Shown: positions 34,435-44,093, counted from the stretch's first letter. The stretch is DNA of 64,000 nt from Zhouia amylolytica (GCF_900116365.1 NZ_FPAG01000002.1:361341-425340), one strand, 5' to 3'. Translations and numbers: made by a program. The notes: a model not told the origin generated them from the letters alone.

Positions 34435-36263
34435 AAATCGTCGACTTCCTCGCCGAAGTTTTATTCTTTTCGGAGGTAAGTCAAAAATCACTTAAAAATT
34501 TTGCGGCAAAATTAACCATAGAAGTTTTTAGAAAAGGTGAGGTGATTTTTGAAAAAGATGAAATCGGCGATTCCATGTATGTTATTCTTGACGGAAAAGT
34601 GAAGGTATACGAAAGAGATCATACCTATGGCATCCTGGAAAAAGGAGAGTGTTTTGGAGAATATGCCCTTATTGACAGTAAAAAACGATCTGCCGCCATT
34701 GCCGCGCTCGAGGAAACCCAGGTATTAAAAATAGACCGAAAATATTTTTACGAACTATTATCAACAGACATTGGATTTGCAAAGGGTATCTTATCAGTAA
34801 TGATCAAAAGGCATAGGAAGCTCGATGAAACCCAGGAGCAATTAATGCAATCCAGAAAAGAACTTCAGGAACTTAATGATAAGCTGAATGGTTTGATAAT
34901 GGGAGCCACCGATGCCATTATTATGTTCGATAAATCATTTAAAATTATTTTGGCAAACCCTTCTGCGCATCAAATTCTTGAGAATAAGGATGCCCTTAAA
35001 AGAAACGTTTTATTTTTTTTAGATGAACCATCTGCTTCAAAAATTGAGCATCTGGTGTCTCATCAATTCCTCAAAGAGGGTATTCAAAAACAAACTTTTA
35101 TTGATGATGTTATAAAGGTGATTGGCTCTGAAGGAAAGGAATCTAATCATGAGGGAACACTTAGCAGTTATGATCATGAAGGAGAAAACTTTTACCTTTT
35201 GATCCTCAGGAATATCGAAGAACGTCTTATTGCAGAAAACAAAATTACAGCCCTTCAAACCCAAACTGCCTATTTGGAAGAAGAGGTAAAAGAGCTTACC
35301 AGGTCGTTTGGAATTATAGCCAACGACCAAAGCATGATGCAAGTGTTGAAACAAATTGAACAAGTAGCCCAAACCAAGGCGACTGTGCTCATTCATGGAG
35401 AAACAGGAACTGGGAAAGAATTGGTGGCCTGGGCAATTCACAATTCAAGTAATAGAGCCAATAAGCCAATGATACGGGTCAATTGCGGAGCGATACCTGG
35501 CAATTTAATCGAAAGTGAACTTTTTGGGCACGAAAAAGGGGCATTCACCGGGGCAGTTACCAGTAGAAAAGGACGCTTTCTACTAGCCGATGGCGGGACT
35601 ATATTTCTCGATGAAATCGGAGAACTCCCTATCGAATTACAACCAAAGCTTTTAAGAGTCATTCAGGAAGGTGAATTTGAACCTGTAGGTAGTTCAGAAA
35701 CCATAAAAGTAGAAGTGCGCATTATTGCTGCGACACACAGAGACCTTAAAAAGTCAATTTCTAAAGGACAGTTCAGGGAAGATCTGTATTATCGTTTGAA
35801 TGTATTTCCAATTAACGTGCCATCCCTGAAAGAAAGAGGAGACGACGTTTGCCTTATTGCACAAAGTATGATAGAGAGATTCAGCAAAGAGTTGAATAAG
35901 ACTCATGTAACCCTGTCCGAGACCGATAAGATCTATTTCAAAAATTATGACTGGCCAGGAAACGTAAGAGAACTTCAGAACCTCATAGAAAGAGCTGTGA
36001 TAATTTCTAAGAATGGCAAAATAGATTGGTCAGATATTATTCCAATGAAAAATAAGGAAGAAGAAGCCTCTAAACCCCTGGATAACCAGAAAATATATAC
36101 CACTCAGGAAATGCAGGAATTGGAAAAAGAAAACATTGTTAAGGCGCTTAAAATTACGCGTTGGAAAATTTATGGTAGTAACGGAGCTGCAGCGCTATTG
36201 AATATCCCACCAACGACTTTAGCTTCCAAAATTAAGAGCCTGAAAATTGAACGTCCGCTATAA
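34413..36263 (+). CDS. sigma-54-dependent activator with cyclic-nucleotide-type and PAS sensor domains
   Basis: The 616-residue protein has an N-terminal Crp-like cyclic-nucleotide-binding domain (about 15-135: [31 protein letters not shown]), a helical linker, a PAS domain (about 155-275), a coiled-coil and a full AAA+ sigma-54 interaction domain (about 305-535) with Walker A GETGTGKE, intact GAFTGA at 376-381 and Walker B IFLDEIGE. It ends with a Fis-type helix-turn-helix ([18 protein letters not shown]). There is no receiver domain, so it should respond to a small molecule or redox/ligand state and not to a kinase. It lies directly upstream of osmC and the oxidoreductase gene, whose promoter region has a -24/-12-like site and tandem palindromes. 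Confidence 0.9.
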   Translation: MDTSKEVEIVDFLAEVLFFSEVSQKSLKNFAAKLTIEVFRKGEVIFEKDEIGDSMYVILDGKVKVYERDHTYGILEKGECFGEYALIDSKKRSAAIAALEETQVLKIDRKYFYELLSTDIGFAKGILSVMIKRHRKLDETQEQLMQSRKELQELNDKLNGLIMGATDAIIMFDKSFKIILANPSAHQILENKDALKRNVLFFLDEPSASKIEHLVSHQFLKEGIQKQTFIDDVIKVIGSEGKESNHEGTLSSYDHEGENFYLLILRNIEERLIAENKITALQTQTAYLEEEVKELTRSFGIIANDQSMMQVLKQIEQVAQTKATVLIHGETGTGKELVAWAIHNSSNRANKPMIRVNCGAIPGNLIESELFGHEKGAFTGAVTSRKGRFLLADGGTIFLDEIGELPIELQPKLLRVIQEGEFEPVGSSETIKVEVRIIAATHRDLKKSISKGQFREDLYYRLNVFPINVPSLKERGDDVCLIAQSMIERFSKELNKTHVTLSETDKIYFKNYDWPGNVRELQNLIERAVIISKNGKIDWSDIIPMKNKEEEASKPLDNQKIYTTQEMQELEKENIVKALKITRWKIYGSNGAAALLNIPPTTLASKIKSLKIERPL

Positions 36264-36289
36264 TTTCCACTAAATTTCGTGTTCTCTAC

Positions 36290-36321
36290 AACGAAAAATC
36301 ATTTTATAACGAAATATCGTT
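36290..36321. promoter_or_regulatory. tandem palindromes, candidate enhancer for the cNMP/sigma-54 activator
   Basis: Copy 2, AACGA-AATA-TCGTT, is perfect at 36308-36321. Copy 1, AACGA-AAAA-TCATT, lies 18 bp upstream at 36290-36303, and a weaker third one may sit at 36268-36281. They are 60-110 bp before the -24/-12-like site, the usual enhancer distance. Confidence 0.6.
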
Positions 36322-36378
36322 AGTGTTTAAAATCACATAAATATCATAAACACCTGATAAACAGTGTTTTATAAGTTT

Positions 36379-36394
36379 TGGCACGGGGTGTGTA
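36379..36394 (+). promoter_or_regulatory. candidate sigma-54 (-24/-12) promoter upstream of osmC
   Basis: TGGCAC at 36379-36384 (preceded by TTT) is a full -24 box; the -12 region reads TGTGTA with the conserved G at the right spacing (36392) but T instead of C after it. Predicted start near 36404 leaves a 33-base leader. Confidence 0.6.
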
Positions 36395-36436
36395 TAAAGT
36401 TAGCTATCAAAAATGTTTAACTAAATACATACTAAA

Positions 36437-36988
36437 ATGATTACTACAGAAAATGTAAAAAACGGAGTGAACGTAGATCAATTAATGGCTACTATCGAAG
36501 CAGTTCAAGGAAATCCTGAATTGGCAAAGTTTAAATTCAGATCAAAAAACAATTGGATCGAAGGAGGAAATTGTGTTTCCAGTATTAAAAGTTTTTATGG
36601 GGTTGGAGAAGAAGATACTACCCGTGATAAAACTTTTACCTTAGAGTGTGATCATCCTCAGGTATTGCTGGGTAAGGATAAGGCACCAACACCACCGGAG
36701 GTAATTCTACATGCTTTAGGATCTTGTTTAACCGGGGCGATGGTATATCATGCTGCTGCTCATGGAATAGATATCGATGCCGCAGAATCCAGCATGGAAG
36801 GTGATATGGATCTTCAAGGGTTCCTGGGGCTGAAACCCGAGGTTCGAAAAGGATTTAACGGTATTACATTTAAGATTAAAGTAAAATCTGAAGCAACTGA
36901 CGAGCAATTGGAAGAATTAGCCAAATATTCTCCAGTATTTGACATGATCGTTAATCCAACACCGGTTCAAATTGTATTTGAACGCTAA
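36437..36988 (+). CDS. OsmC family protein
   Basis: The 183-residue protein has the OsmC fold with the conserved PTPPEVILHALGSCLTGAM helix carrying one catalytic-type Cys. The second Cys of peroxidase members, normally in a CPV-type segment near the C-terminus, is replaced (KYSPVFDMI), so classic hydroperoxidase chemistry with a Cys pair is doubtful. It may be a persulfide-, acyl- or thiol-binding relative. It is the first gene after the sigma-54-type promoter and is separated from the oxidoreductase gene by a terminator-like hairpin. Confidence 0.87.
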   Translation: MITTENVKNGVNVDQLMATIEAVQGNPELAKFKFRSKNNWIEGGNCVSSIKSFYGVGEEDTTRDKTFTLECDHPQVLLGKDKAPTPPEVILHALGSCLTGAMVYHAAAHGIDIDAAESSMEGDMDLQGFLGLKPEVRKGFNGITFKIKVKSEATDEQLEELAKYSPVFDMIVNPTPVQIVFER

Positions 36989-36995
36989 ACCTCAG

Positions 36996-37026
36996 AAAAG
37001 TCCATAAATCACTTTATGGACTTTTT
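36996..37026 (+). terminator. intrinsic terminator/attenuator between osmC and the oxidoreductase gene
   Basis: A 13-bp perfect stem (36996-37008 with 37013-37025) with a TCAC loop runs into a T-rich tail. Only 27 bases remain before the next ATG, too little for an obvious new promoter, so partial read-through is likely. Confidence 0.8.
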
Positions 37027-37052
37027 CTTTTTAATCACAACGCTAACAACTC

Positions 37053-40000
37053 ATGGCACTTCTACAAACGAATAGCATTACCGCAAATCAGGCCGTTGCC
37101 TGCATAGCTTTTAAAACGAACGAGATTTGCTCTATTTATCCTATAACTCCTGCCTCTGGTATGGCAGAATTAGCTGAAGAATGGAGTGCTGCCGGATATA
37201 CAAATGTATGGGAAAATACTCCAGTGGTCTATCAGCTCCAAAGTGAAGCGGGAGCAGCAGGAACTATGCATGGAGCATTACAAACAGGAGCCCTGGCTAC
37301 AACATTTACTGCCTCCCAGGGCTTATTATTAATGATGCCAAATATGTTTAAAATAGCAGGACAATTATTGCCGAATGTTATTCATGTAGCCACCAGGTCG
37401 ATTGCGACTCACGCCTTATCTGTTTTTGGAGATCATAGTGATGTTATGGCCGTTCGAAGCACAGGATATGCAATGTTGAGCTCTTCATCTGTTCAGGAAT
37501 CAATGGATATGGCATTAATTGCGCAAGTAGCGACGTTGGTATCCAAGGTACCTTTTGTTCATTTTTTTGATGGATTTCGAACTTCACATGAAACCAATAC
37601 GATTTCACTAATTGAAGATAAAGTTATAAAACAAATGATGCCCTCAGATGCTATTGAGGCTCATAAAGACAAGGCTTTAAGCTTTAATAATCCTACCGTG
37701 AGAGGGTCCGCACAGGGGCCGGAAATATTTTTTCAGGGAAGGGAACGAATTAATACTTATTATAACGAATGTCCGAAAATAGTTTCAGGTTTGATGGAGC
37801 AATTTAAAACATTAACAGGACGTTCGTATAAACCTTTCGAATTTATTGGAGATCCTGATGCAAACCACGTTATCATATCGATGGCTTCATCTACCAGTAC
37901 TATTGCAGCGGTTGTACATGAATTAAATAGAAAAGGTAAAAAGCTCGGATTGATCAATGTCAGACTTTACAGACCATTCAGTGCGGAGTACTTAGTTAAT
38001 GCCATTCCAACAACCTGTAAATCTATCGCGGTTCTGGATAGAACAAAAGAACCGGGAGCATCTGGCGAACCTTTGTATCTGGATGTATTACAGGCTTTAA
38101 CAATTCAAAAAGCAACAGTAAAGTTTACAAAACCTCCAAAGGTATATGGAGGTAGATATGGATTGTCTTCAAAAGAATTTAATCCGGCAATGGTACATGC
38201 GATTTATAAGGCGTTAGAAACCAATTGCCTGATAAATAATTTTACCGTTGGAATAAATGACGATGTAACGAATTTAAGCCTGAAAACAGATACCGGTTTT
38301 CAACTTCAAAAATTTGCTAAAGAATTCATTATTTATGAAGATAAATCAACAACAGATCGTAAAAGCCTGAGTCAGCTTTTTCAGGAATTGAATAATCGTG
38401 GTAAAAATATACAGGCCTATACTGAATGTAGTTATAAAAAAAGTGAGACCGAAAGTGTGTGTCACCTTCGGGTTTCAGATAACAAACTCGAAGCTCCTTA
38501 TCTTATAGATCATCCGGATGTTATTTTATGTGACTCCTTAAAGCATTTTAACAATGAGCGGTTTATAGAATTACTTCACAAAGCATCCAGTTTAATTATT
38601 AATACGAAACTCGATGAACAAGAATTACTTCAAAGGCTAACGAGTTCGCAAAAACAATTAATAAAAGATAACAATATTGCCATCTATTCGATTTCGGAAA
38701 ATGATTTGCAGCAAGGTTTCTTAACTCCTTTACACCATCTGGTTCTGGAAATTTTTAAAACAACCGACGCCTCTGGTTGGGAGGAGGGCTTAGCCGATAC
38801 CTTAAGCCACATATCTTTAGCTCCTTCAGAGGAAGACGTCCCTTTTACAGGAATAAACCATCAGCATTTATCCCTCACTGAGGCACTTGTAATGAATAAA
38901 GGAAATCAACTTAGCGTAGGCGACTTTCCCGCAAATGGGAGCTATCAAATCAATGATAAAGTATATGGACAACCCAGAATTTCTGAATTCATTCCTGTTT
39001 GGGAGGCCTCAGATTGTATTCAATGTGGAGCCTGTACTATGAGTTGTCCGCAGGCTGCATTGAGAATGAAAGTTTTTCAAGCGGAAAAGCTTCCCATGGA
39101 GGTCATGCAATTAAATAGTGTAGAGCCTTCAGTACATGAATGGAAGGAAGAAGATTTTCAATTAACTATTCAAGTGAATCCGGATCAGTGTAATGGATGT
39201 AATAACTGTATAGATAGTTGTCCGGTAAAAGCCTTAATTCCTAAATCAGATAAAGAAACCATTGAATTAGAAAGAGTGCGATGGGAACTTTTCGATCAAC
39301 TCCCGGAATTTGACAGGTCTAAAATCGATGTTGAGTCCTTAGGGCAACAACAATTACAGGAACCCTTATTCAGGTATCCATATGGTGTTGAGGGATGTGG
39401 TGAAGCTCCTTACCTGAAGTTGCTAGCACAGTTATTTGGAGATCGTATGCTGGTAGCAAACGCTACCGGAGCAAGTTCTATTATTGGAGGAGCTTTACCA
39501 CAAACCCCATGGTATAAAAATAATGATGGAAGAGGACCGGCCTGGGCTAACTCTTTATTTGAAGATAATGCAGAATTTGGTTTAGGTTTTAGACTGACCT
39601 ATGATTTTAATAGAAAAAAGGCAGAACACCTTTTAAGAAAACTGAAAAGTCAGTTAAATCCTGATCTTGTAGAAGACCTTCTTTCTGATCAAAAACAATC
39701 AGATAAAAATGTTCAGGATCAACGCACACGAATTAATAACTTAAAAGAAGCATTACAGGCCATTGAAAGTAAACAGGCAAAAGACCTTTTTAAGGTAGCC
39801 GACTATTTATTAAAGCCGGCTATCTGGATCGTAGGAGGTGATGGATGGGCCTATGATATTGGGTATGGTGGCCTTGATCATGTAGTGGCTTCAGGTGAAA
39901 ATGTAAATATCTTAATTTTAGATAATGAGGTCTATGATAATACAGGTGGACAAATGTCAAAAGCCACTCCTTTCGGAGCCTCTGCAAAATTTGCCAGTAA

Positions 40001-40475
40001 AGGTAAATACAGAAAGAAAAAGGATTTAGGACTTATGCTAACTGCTTATGAAGATGTATATATAGCCTCCGTATCGATAGGTGCAGATAAGGAACAAACC
40101 TTACAGGCTTTTTTAGAAGCAGAAAGCTATGATGGACCATCAGTAATTATAGCTTATTGTCATAGTGTTTCCCAGGAAGTAGATATGAAACATCCATCCC
40201 AGTACCATAAGGCTAAAGTCGCCAGTGGCCAATGGCTGTTGTATAGATTCGACCCCAGAAATAAAGAATTGGGAGAGAGCCCGATGATCCTAGATTCAAA
40301 GATCACCGATAAAACCATTGAAAATTACCTTAAAATGGAAGGTAGGTTTGACAATTTGTTGAGGCATAAAGACGCAGGTAACTTAGTGGATGAACTTCAA
40401 AGACAGCAGGATCAACGTTATGTGAATTATTTAAGACGTACATCAATATTAAATAATCATAGTTGTGTTTTATAA
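37053..40475 (+). CDS. divergent pyruvate:ferredoxin (flavodoxin) oxidoreductase-like protein (NifJ family)
   Basis: The 1140-residue protein follows the order of single-chain PFOR: domain I (YPITPASGMAE; THALSVFGDHSDVMAVR), domain II (LDRTKEPGASGEP), a middle domain, a 2x[4Fe-4S] ferredoxin domain (CIQCGACTMSCP from Cys655, CNGCNNCIDSCP from Cys713) and the thiamine-diphosphate domain (GGDGWAYDIGYGGLDH; NTGGQMSKATP). Departures are clear: the proximal-cluster ligands expected in CAGCGE, NATGCSS and the late AY.HC segment read VEGC (779-782, one Cys left), NATGASS (Ala807) and AYCHSV (Cys1036 shifted by two). The usual GLGSDGTVGANK motif of domain III is absent. It may therefore catalyse a modified reaction. 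It lies behind osmC and the sigma-54 activator. Confidence 0.85.
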   Translation: MALLQTNSITANQAVACIAFKTNEICSIYPITPASGMAELAEEWSAAGYTNVWENTPVVYQLQSEAGAAGTMHGALQTGALATTFTASQGLLLMMPNMFKIAGQLLPNVIHVATRSIATHALSVFGDHSDVMAVRSTGYAMLSSSSVQESMDMALIAQVATLVSKVPFVHFFDGFRTSHETNTISLIEDKVIKQMMPSDAIEAHKDKALSFNNPTVRGSAQGPEIFFQGRERINTYYNECPKIVSGLMEQFKTLTGRSYKPFEFIGDPDANHVIISMASSTSTIAAVVHELNRKGKKLGLINVRLYRPFSAEYLVNAIPTTCKSIAVLDRTKEPGASGEPLYLDVLQALTIQKATVKFTKPPKVYGGRYGLSSKEFNPAMVHAIYKALETNCLINNFTVGINDDVTNLSLKTDTGFQLQKFAKEFIIYEDKSTTDRKSLSQLFQELNNRGKNIQAYTECSYKKSETESVCHLRVSDNKLEAPYLIDHPDVILCDSLKHFNNERFIELLHKASSLIINTKLDEQELLQRLTSSQKQLIKDNNIAIYSISENDLQQGFLTPLHHLVLEIFKTTDASGWEEGLADTLSHISLAPSEEDVPFTGINHQHLSLTEALVMNKGNQLSVGDFPANGSYQINDKVYGQPRISEFIPVWEASDCIQCGACTMSCPQAALRMKVFQAEKLPMEVMQLNSVEPSVHEWKEEDFQLTIQVNPDQCNGCNNCIDSCPVKALIPKSDKETIELERVRWELFDQLPEFDRSKIDVESLGQQQLQEPLFRYPYGVEGCGEAPYLKLLAQLFGDRMLVANATGASSIIGGALPQTPWYKNNDGRGPAWANSLFEDNAEFGLGFRLTYDFNRKKAEHLLRKLKSQLNPDLVEDLLSDQKQSDKNVQDQRTRINNLKEALQAIESKQAKDLFKVADYLLKPAIWIVGGDGWAYDIGYGGLDHVVASGENVNILILDNEVYDNTGGQMSKATPFGASAKFASKGKYRKKKDLGLMLTAYEDVYIASVSIGADKEQTLQAFLEAESYDGPSVIIAYCHSVSQEVDMKHPSQYHKAKVASGQWLLYRFDPRNKELGESPMILDSKITDKTIENYLKMEGRFDNLLRHKDAGNLVDELQRQQDQRYVNYLRRTSILNNHSCVL

Positions 40476-40530
40476 CATGAGTCCAAGGAGATAAGACTCG
40501 ATACATCATTTATAAAGTCGTATACTCATA

Positions 40531-43500
40531 TTATTTTTCAGTAAGGATATTAACATCTTCCCAGTTATCAGGTACTCCATTTATAGTGTATTCAGCAGAA
40601 ATTGTCAAAAAGTACTTAGCGACTTGATCATTTGGATTTTCTGAAAGCACGGCATCAAATAAAGAAGTTGCTTTAGGAAATTCCTGGTTGAAATAATGTT
40701 GCATACCATTATTAAATGTGGTGAGAGTAGCTAGTTTTAGCGCAACTTGTTCTTCTGCGTCACCATCAAAACATTCATAGATTCCAATAGCTTTAATTTT
40801 ACCCTTTACCCGCACCTTACCAAGGTATCTTAAATTAAATTGATCTTGATTTTCAATGGTTTGTAAACTATTTTCACTCAGGATTATTTTGGCACCGTAA
40901 AATTTAGTAACACCTTCCATTCGGGAAGCCGTATTAACAGTATCCGCGATAATCGCAGTGTCATTACGATGAGAGTCGCCTATAACACCCATAATTAAAG
41001 GTCCGGTATGAAGTCCAACACCGGCACTAATAGGTTTAAAGCCTTCTTGTACACGTCTTTTATTATATTCAATAATGCATCGTTGCATCTCTATAGAAGC
41101 AGAAAGAGCTAAAGAGGCATTGTCAGGAAATAAAGCCATAATACCATCACCCATATATTGATTGACAAAACCCTCATACTTTTTAACGATGGGCCCCATG
41201 CGGCCAACATATGCATTCACGAATTTAAAGTTTTGCTTCGGTGACATGGTTTCAGCAAGCGTAGTATAGTCTCTTATATCTGAAAATAAGACTGTAATGT
41301 TTTTTTGAATATGATCTCCCAATTTAACTTCGGTGATAATTTCTCTTCCGACCGATTTTAGAAATTCTGTTGGCACGAACTTCGATGTAGCACGGTGAAT
41401 TCCTTTCAGATTTAAGTGTGTCTTAATTCTGCTCAATAATTCATTTTTCGAAAATGGCTTCGTAAGGTAGTCATTCGCACCCACCTGAAATCCGTTTACA
41501 AGATCGCTGATTCTGTTCTTGGCAGTTAATAAGATAATGGGAAGATCATTCGGAAGATGTTCTTCTCTGATTCTCTGACATACTTCATATCCGGAGATTC
41601 CGGGCATCATGATATCCAGTAATATAAGATCAAAGTCTTTTTCTTTTTCGAGAACAGATAAGGCTTGTGTTCCATTCGATACCTCCGATATTTCGTAGCC
41701 TGCAAAACTTAAATGATTATGTAAAACCTTACGGTTAATCACTTCATCATCAACAATAAGAATTTTTATAGGTTGGTTAGACGAATTAGTGTCTTTAGGG
41801 TCACTATGGAGTACTGGTTCTTCATTGATATCAGCGTAAAGTTGCGACTGGATGGTGTCTGCTTGTATATGATCCGTCGAATGGGTAAGGGATTTAGTTT
41901 CCGGAGAGATAGGTATCGTAAAAGAAAAACGGGACCCCTTATTTAAGGACGATTTTACCCAAATATCACCTCCGTGTAATGCTACCAGTTGCTTGGTAAC
42001 CGCAAGCCCTAATCCGGTTCCTCCATATTTTCGCTCGGAGGAACTATCTACTTGTTCGAAGGAATTGAAAATGGTATTGATTTTGTCGTCGGGTATGCCT
42101 ATACCCGTATCTTCTACATGGATGACGAGAAATTTATCACGTTCCTCTGTACTTATCGTGATCGTCCCTGATTCCGTAAACTTTATGGCGTTTCCGATAA
42201 GGTTATACAAAATTTGTTGCAATCGATTCTCATCGGCGTTGATTAAAGGAACTTCCTTGTTGATTTTATTGATTATTTCTACCGATTTTCCATTCAATAA
42301 AGGTGTCATTAGTTTGAGAACCAGGTTAGAAATAGGGTAAAGGTCAACAGCATTTATGGAGAGGGTGAGATCCTTGTTTTTTAGTTTTGAAAAATCAAGA
42401 ATATCATTAACCAGATGCGCTAAACGTTTCCCGCTGTTTTCAATAAGACACAGGTTCTCTATGGCTTCAGGCGATAAAGGACCGGCAACTCCATCTTTTA
42501 GAGATTCAGTGATTCCAATAATTCCGTTAAGGGGAGTTCTTAATTCATGGGAGGTGTTGGCAAGGAATTCATCTTTTAATTTATCTATTTTTTGTAATTC
42601 GGTGACACGCTGTTTCTCAATGGCAGTTTTTCTACGTTCATCAGCCAACATTCTTTTCTTTTCTTCGGCTTCTTGTTTGGCCCGCTGTTTATGTTTGTAA
42701 CGATTAAAAAGGACCAGGAAAAATAAGAGGACTCCAATGGTAGTTCCTATAGTGATATTTCTTAGTGTTGTCTGTCTTTTTAATCTGAGGTTTTTTATTT
42801 CTGCATCTTTTTGGAGGGTAGTAATGGCATCTTGTTTTTTTTGAGTTTCAAACTTTGTTTGTAATTCTTGAATTTGTCTGGATTTAGTTTCGTTGAAAAG
42901 GCTGTCTTTTAAAACAATAGCCCTTTCTTTATAGATAAGCGCTTGCTGAAAATCTCCCTTCTTTTTATAAATCTTCGATAGCTCTTCATAGGCTTGCTGA
43001 CTTTCAGCTTTAGCCCCAATTTCATCGGCTATCGTAACTGCCTTCTCAAGATGATCAAGAGCCAGAGAAATTTGGTTCGTGCGCACGTAATCAATAGCCA
43101 CCAAAATATGACTGAATGCCAATTCTTTTTTTTGGTTCAGCTCTGACCTGATTTTTAGTGCTTTTAGGTGGGCTTCGAGAGCTTCATCATGAAATCCTTG
43201 ATTGCTGTAAACTTTTCCCATAGCCTCATAATCATAGGCAATTCCCCACATGTTTTTTTCACTATGGTCAATTTCTAAAGCAAGATTAAAATAGTTCAGT
43301 GCTTTTGCATATTCGTTTTGCAGTGAATAGGCATCACCAATGTTATAATAACAATTAGCTACATCGGAAGTCATTTCAAGATCCTGGTAAATCTTTAGAG
43401 CATCCTGATAGCTCTTCATGGCCTCGTCATATTTTTTATTTAATTTATAGATCTGGCCTAGACTGTTTAAAACTGTGGCTATACTGTAGCGATCATTCTG

Positions 43501-43965
43501 ATTCTGATAAATACTTAAAATGGTGTGATAGAGTTCAAGACTTTTATCAACGTCCCCAATATAGTCATATACAATAGCCTTCTGATAAAGCGCATTCGCA
43601 ATAGCAATTGAATCATTTTTTGGAGCTATCGATTTAAGATATTTATCAAAAAAAACAAGCGCAGAATCAAAGGTTCCTTTTTGTCGATGTAATACTCCGT
43701 ATTGATAGTTTGAGATATCAATTCCTTTCTGAAAGTTGATAGCATTACTGAGGAGGTACACGGAATCTATATATTTTTCGGCAGTATCAGTATTAGACCT
43801 GGTATTCAAATAGGCCCATGAGATATTTTTTAAGATTAAGATTCTGGCAGTATCTGATTGGGTTTGCTGTAGCACATTTTTAAGGCTATCAATTTCATGA
43901 AGTTGGCCTTGACAACAAATAGATATCAATAACGTAAAACCGAATGTTAAAATTTGACTTTTCAT
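40531..43965 (-). CDS. TPR hybrid histidine kinase with receiver and class III nucleotidyl cyclase
   Basis: The 1144-residue protein is assembled in the order signal peptide (MKSQILTFGFTLLISICCQGQ), periplasmic TPR repeats (about 60-370), membrane helix (about 401-421), coiled-coil, HisKA with His473 in SHELRTPLNG, HATPase (about 530-685), receiver (about 735-850) with phospho-acceptor Asp784 in LLDIMMPG, and a class III cyclase domain (about 875-1070). The cyclase has both metal-binding Asp segments (FSDIRDYT and YMGDGIMALF) and the transition-state region DTVNTASRME, so it looks active; ATP versus GTP preference cannot be decided by eye. Phosphorylation could control second-messenger synthesis. 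It is convergent with the oxidoreductase gene and could feed the two cNMP-type regulators nearby. Confidence 0.9.
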   Translation of the reverse strand: MKSQILTFGFTLLISICCQGQLHEIDSLKNVLQQTQSDTARILILKNISWAYLNTRSNTDTAEKYIDSVYLLSNAINFQKGIDISNYQYGVLHRQKGTFDSALVFFDKYLKSIAPKNDSIAIANALYQKAIVYDYIGDVDKSLELYHTILSIYQNQNDRYSIATVLNSLGQIYKLNKKYDEAMKSYQDALKIYQDLEMTSDVANCYYNIGDAYSLQNEYAKALNYFNLALEIDHSEKNMWGIAYDYEAMGKVYSNQGFHDEALEAHLKALKIRSELNQKKELAFSHILVAIDYVRTNQISLALDHLEKAVTIADEIGAKAESQQAYEELSKIYKKKGDFQQALIYKERAIVLKDSLFNETKSRQIQELQTKFETQKKQDAITTLQKDAEIKNLRLKRQTTLRNITIGTTIGVLLFFLVLFNRYKHKQRAKQEAEEKKRMLADERRKTAIEKQRVTELQKIDKLKDEFLANTSHELRTPLNGIIGITESLKDGVAGPLSPEAIENLCLIENSGKRLAHLVNDILDFSKLKNKDLTLSINAVDLYPISNLVLKLMTPLLNGKSVEIINKINKEVPLINADENRLQQILYNLIGNAIKFTESGTITISTEERDKFLVIHVEDTGIGIPDDKINTIFNSFEQVDSSSERKYGGTGLGLAVTKQLVALHGGDIWVKSSLNKGSRFSFTIPISPETKSLTHSTDHIQADTIQSQLYADINEEPVLHSDPKDTNSSNQPIKILIVDDEVINRKVLHNHLSFAGYEISEVSNGTQALSVLEKEKDFDLILLDIMMPGISGYEVCQRIREEHLPNDLPIILLTAKNRISDLVNGFQVGANDYLTKPFSKNELLSRIKTHLNLKGIHRATSKFVPTEFLKSVGREIITEVKLGDHIQKNITVLFSDIRDYTTLAETMSPKQNFKFVNAYVGRMGPIVKKYEGFVNQYMGDGIMALFPDNASLALSASIEMQRCIIEYNKRRVQEGFKPISAGVGLHTGPLIMGVIGDSHRNDTAIIADTVNTASRMEGVTKFYGAKIILSENSLQTIENQDQFNLRYLGKVRVKGKIKAIGIYECFDGDAEEQVALKLATLTTFNNGMQHYFNQEFPKATSLFDAVLSENPNDQVAKYFLTISAEYTINGVPDNWEDVNILTEK

Positions 43966-44061
43966 GTCGTTATACTCTTAAGTAGATGAAAGTCAGATCT
44001 GGAGGTAGTTAAAGTTACGTTTTTAAATAGGAATGAACAATCTTTAACTATGAGACTGAAT

Positions 44062-44093
44062 AAAAAAGCTGCTTGAGAACAAGCAGCTTTTTT
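44062..44093 (-). terminator. intrinsic terminator of the S46 peptidase gene
   Basis: A perfect 14-bp stem (44062-44075 with 44080-44093) with a 4-base loop ends in six U on the minus strand, 20 bases past the stop codon at 44113. Confidence 0.9.

Noticed and set aside
40476-40530. GAGTC/GACTC hairpin between the convergent oxidoreductase and hybrid kinase genes
   Set aside because: Five-base stem with a 10-base loop and no T tract is too weak to call a terminator.
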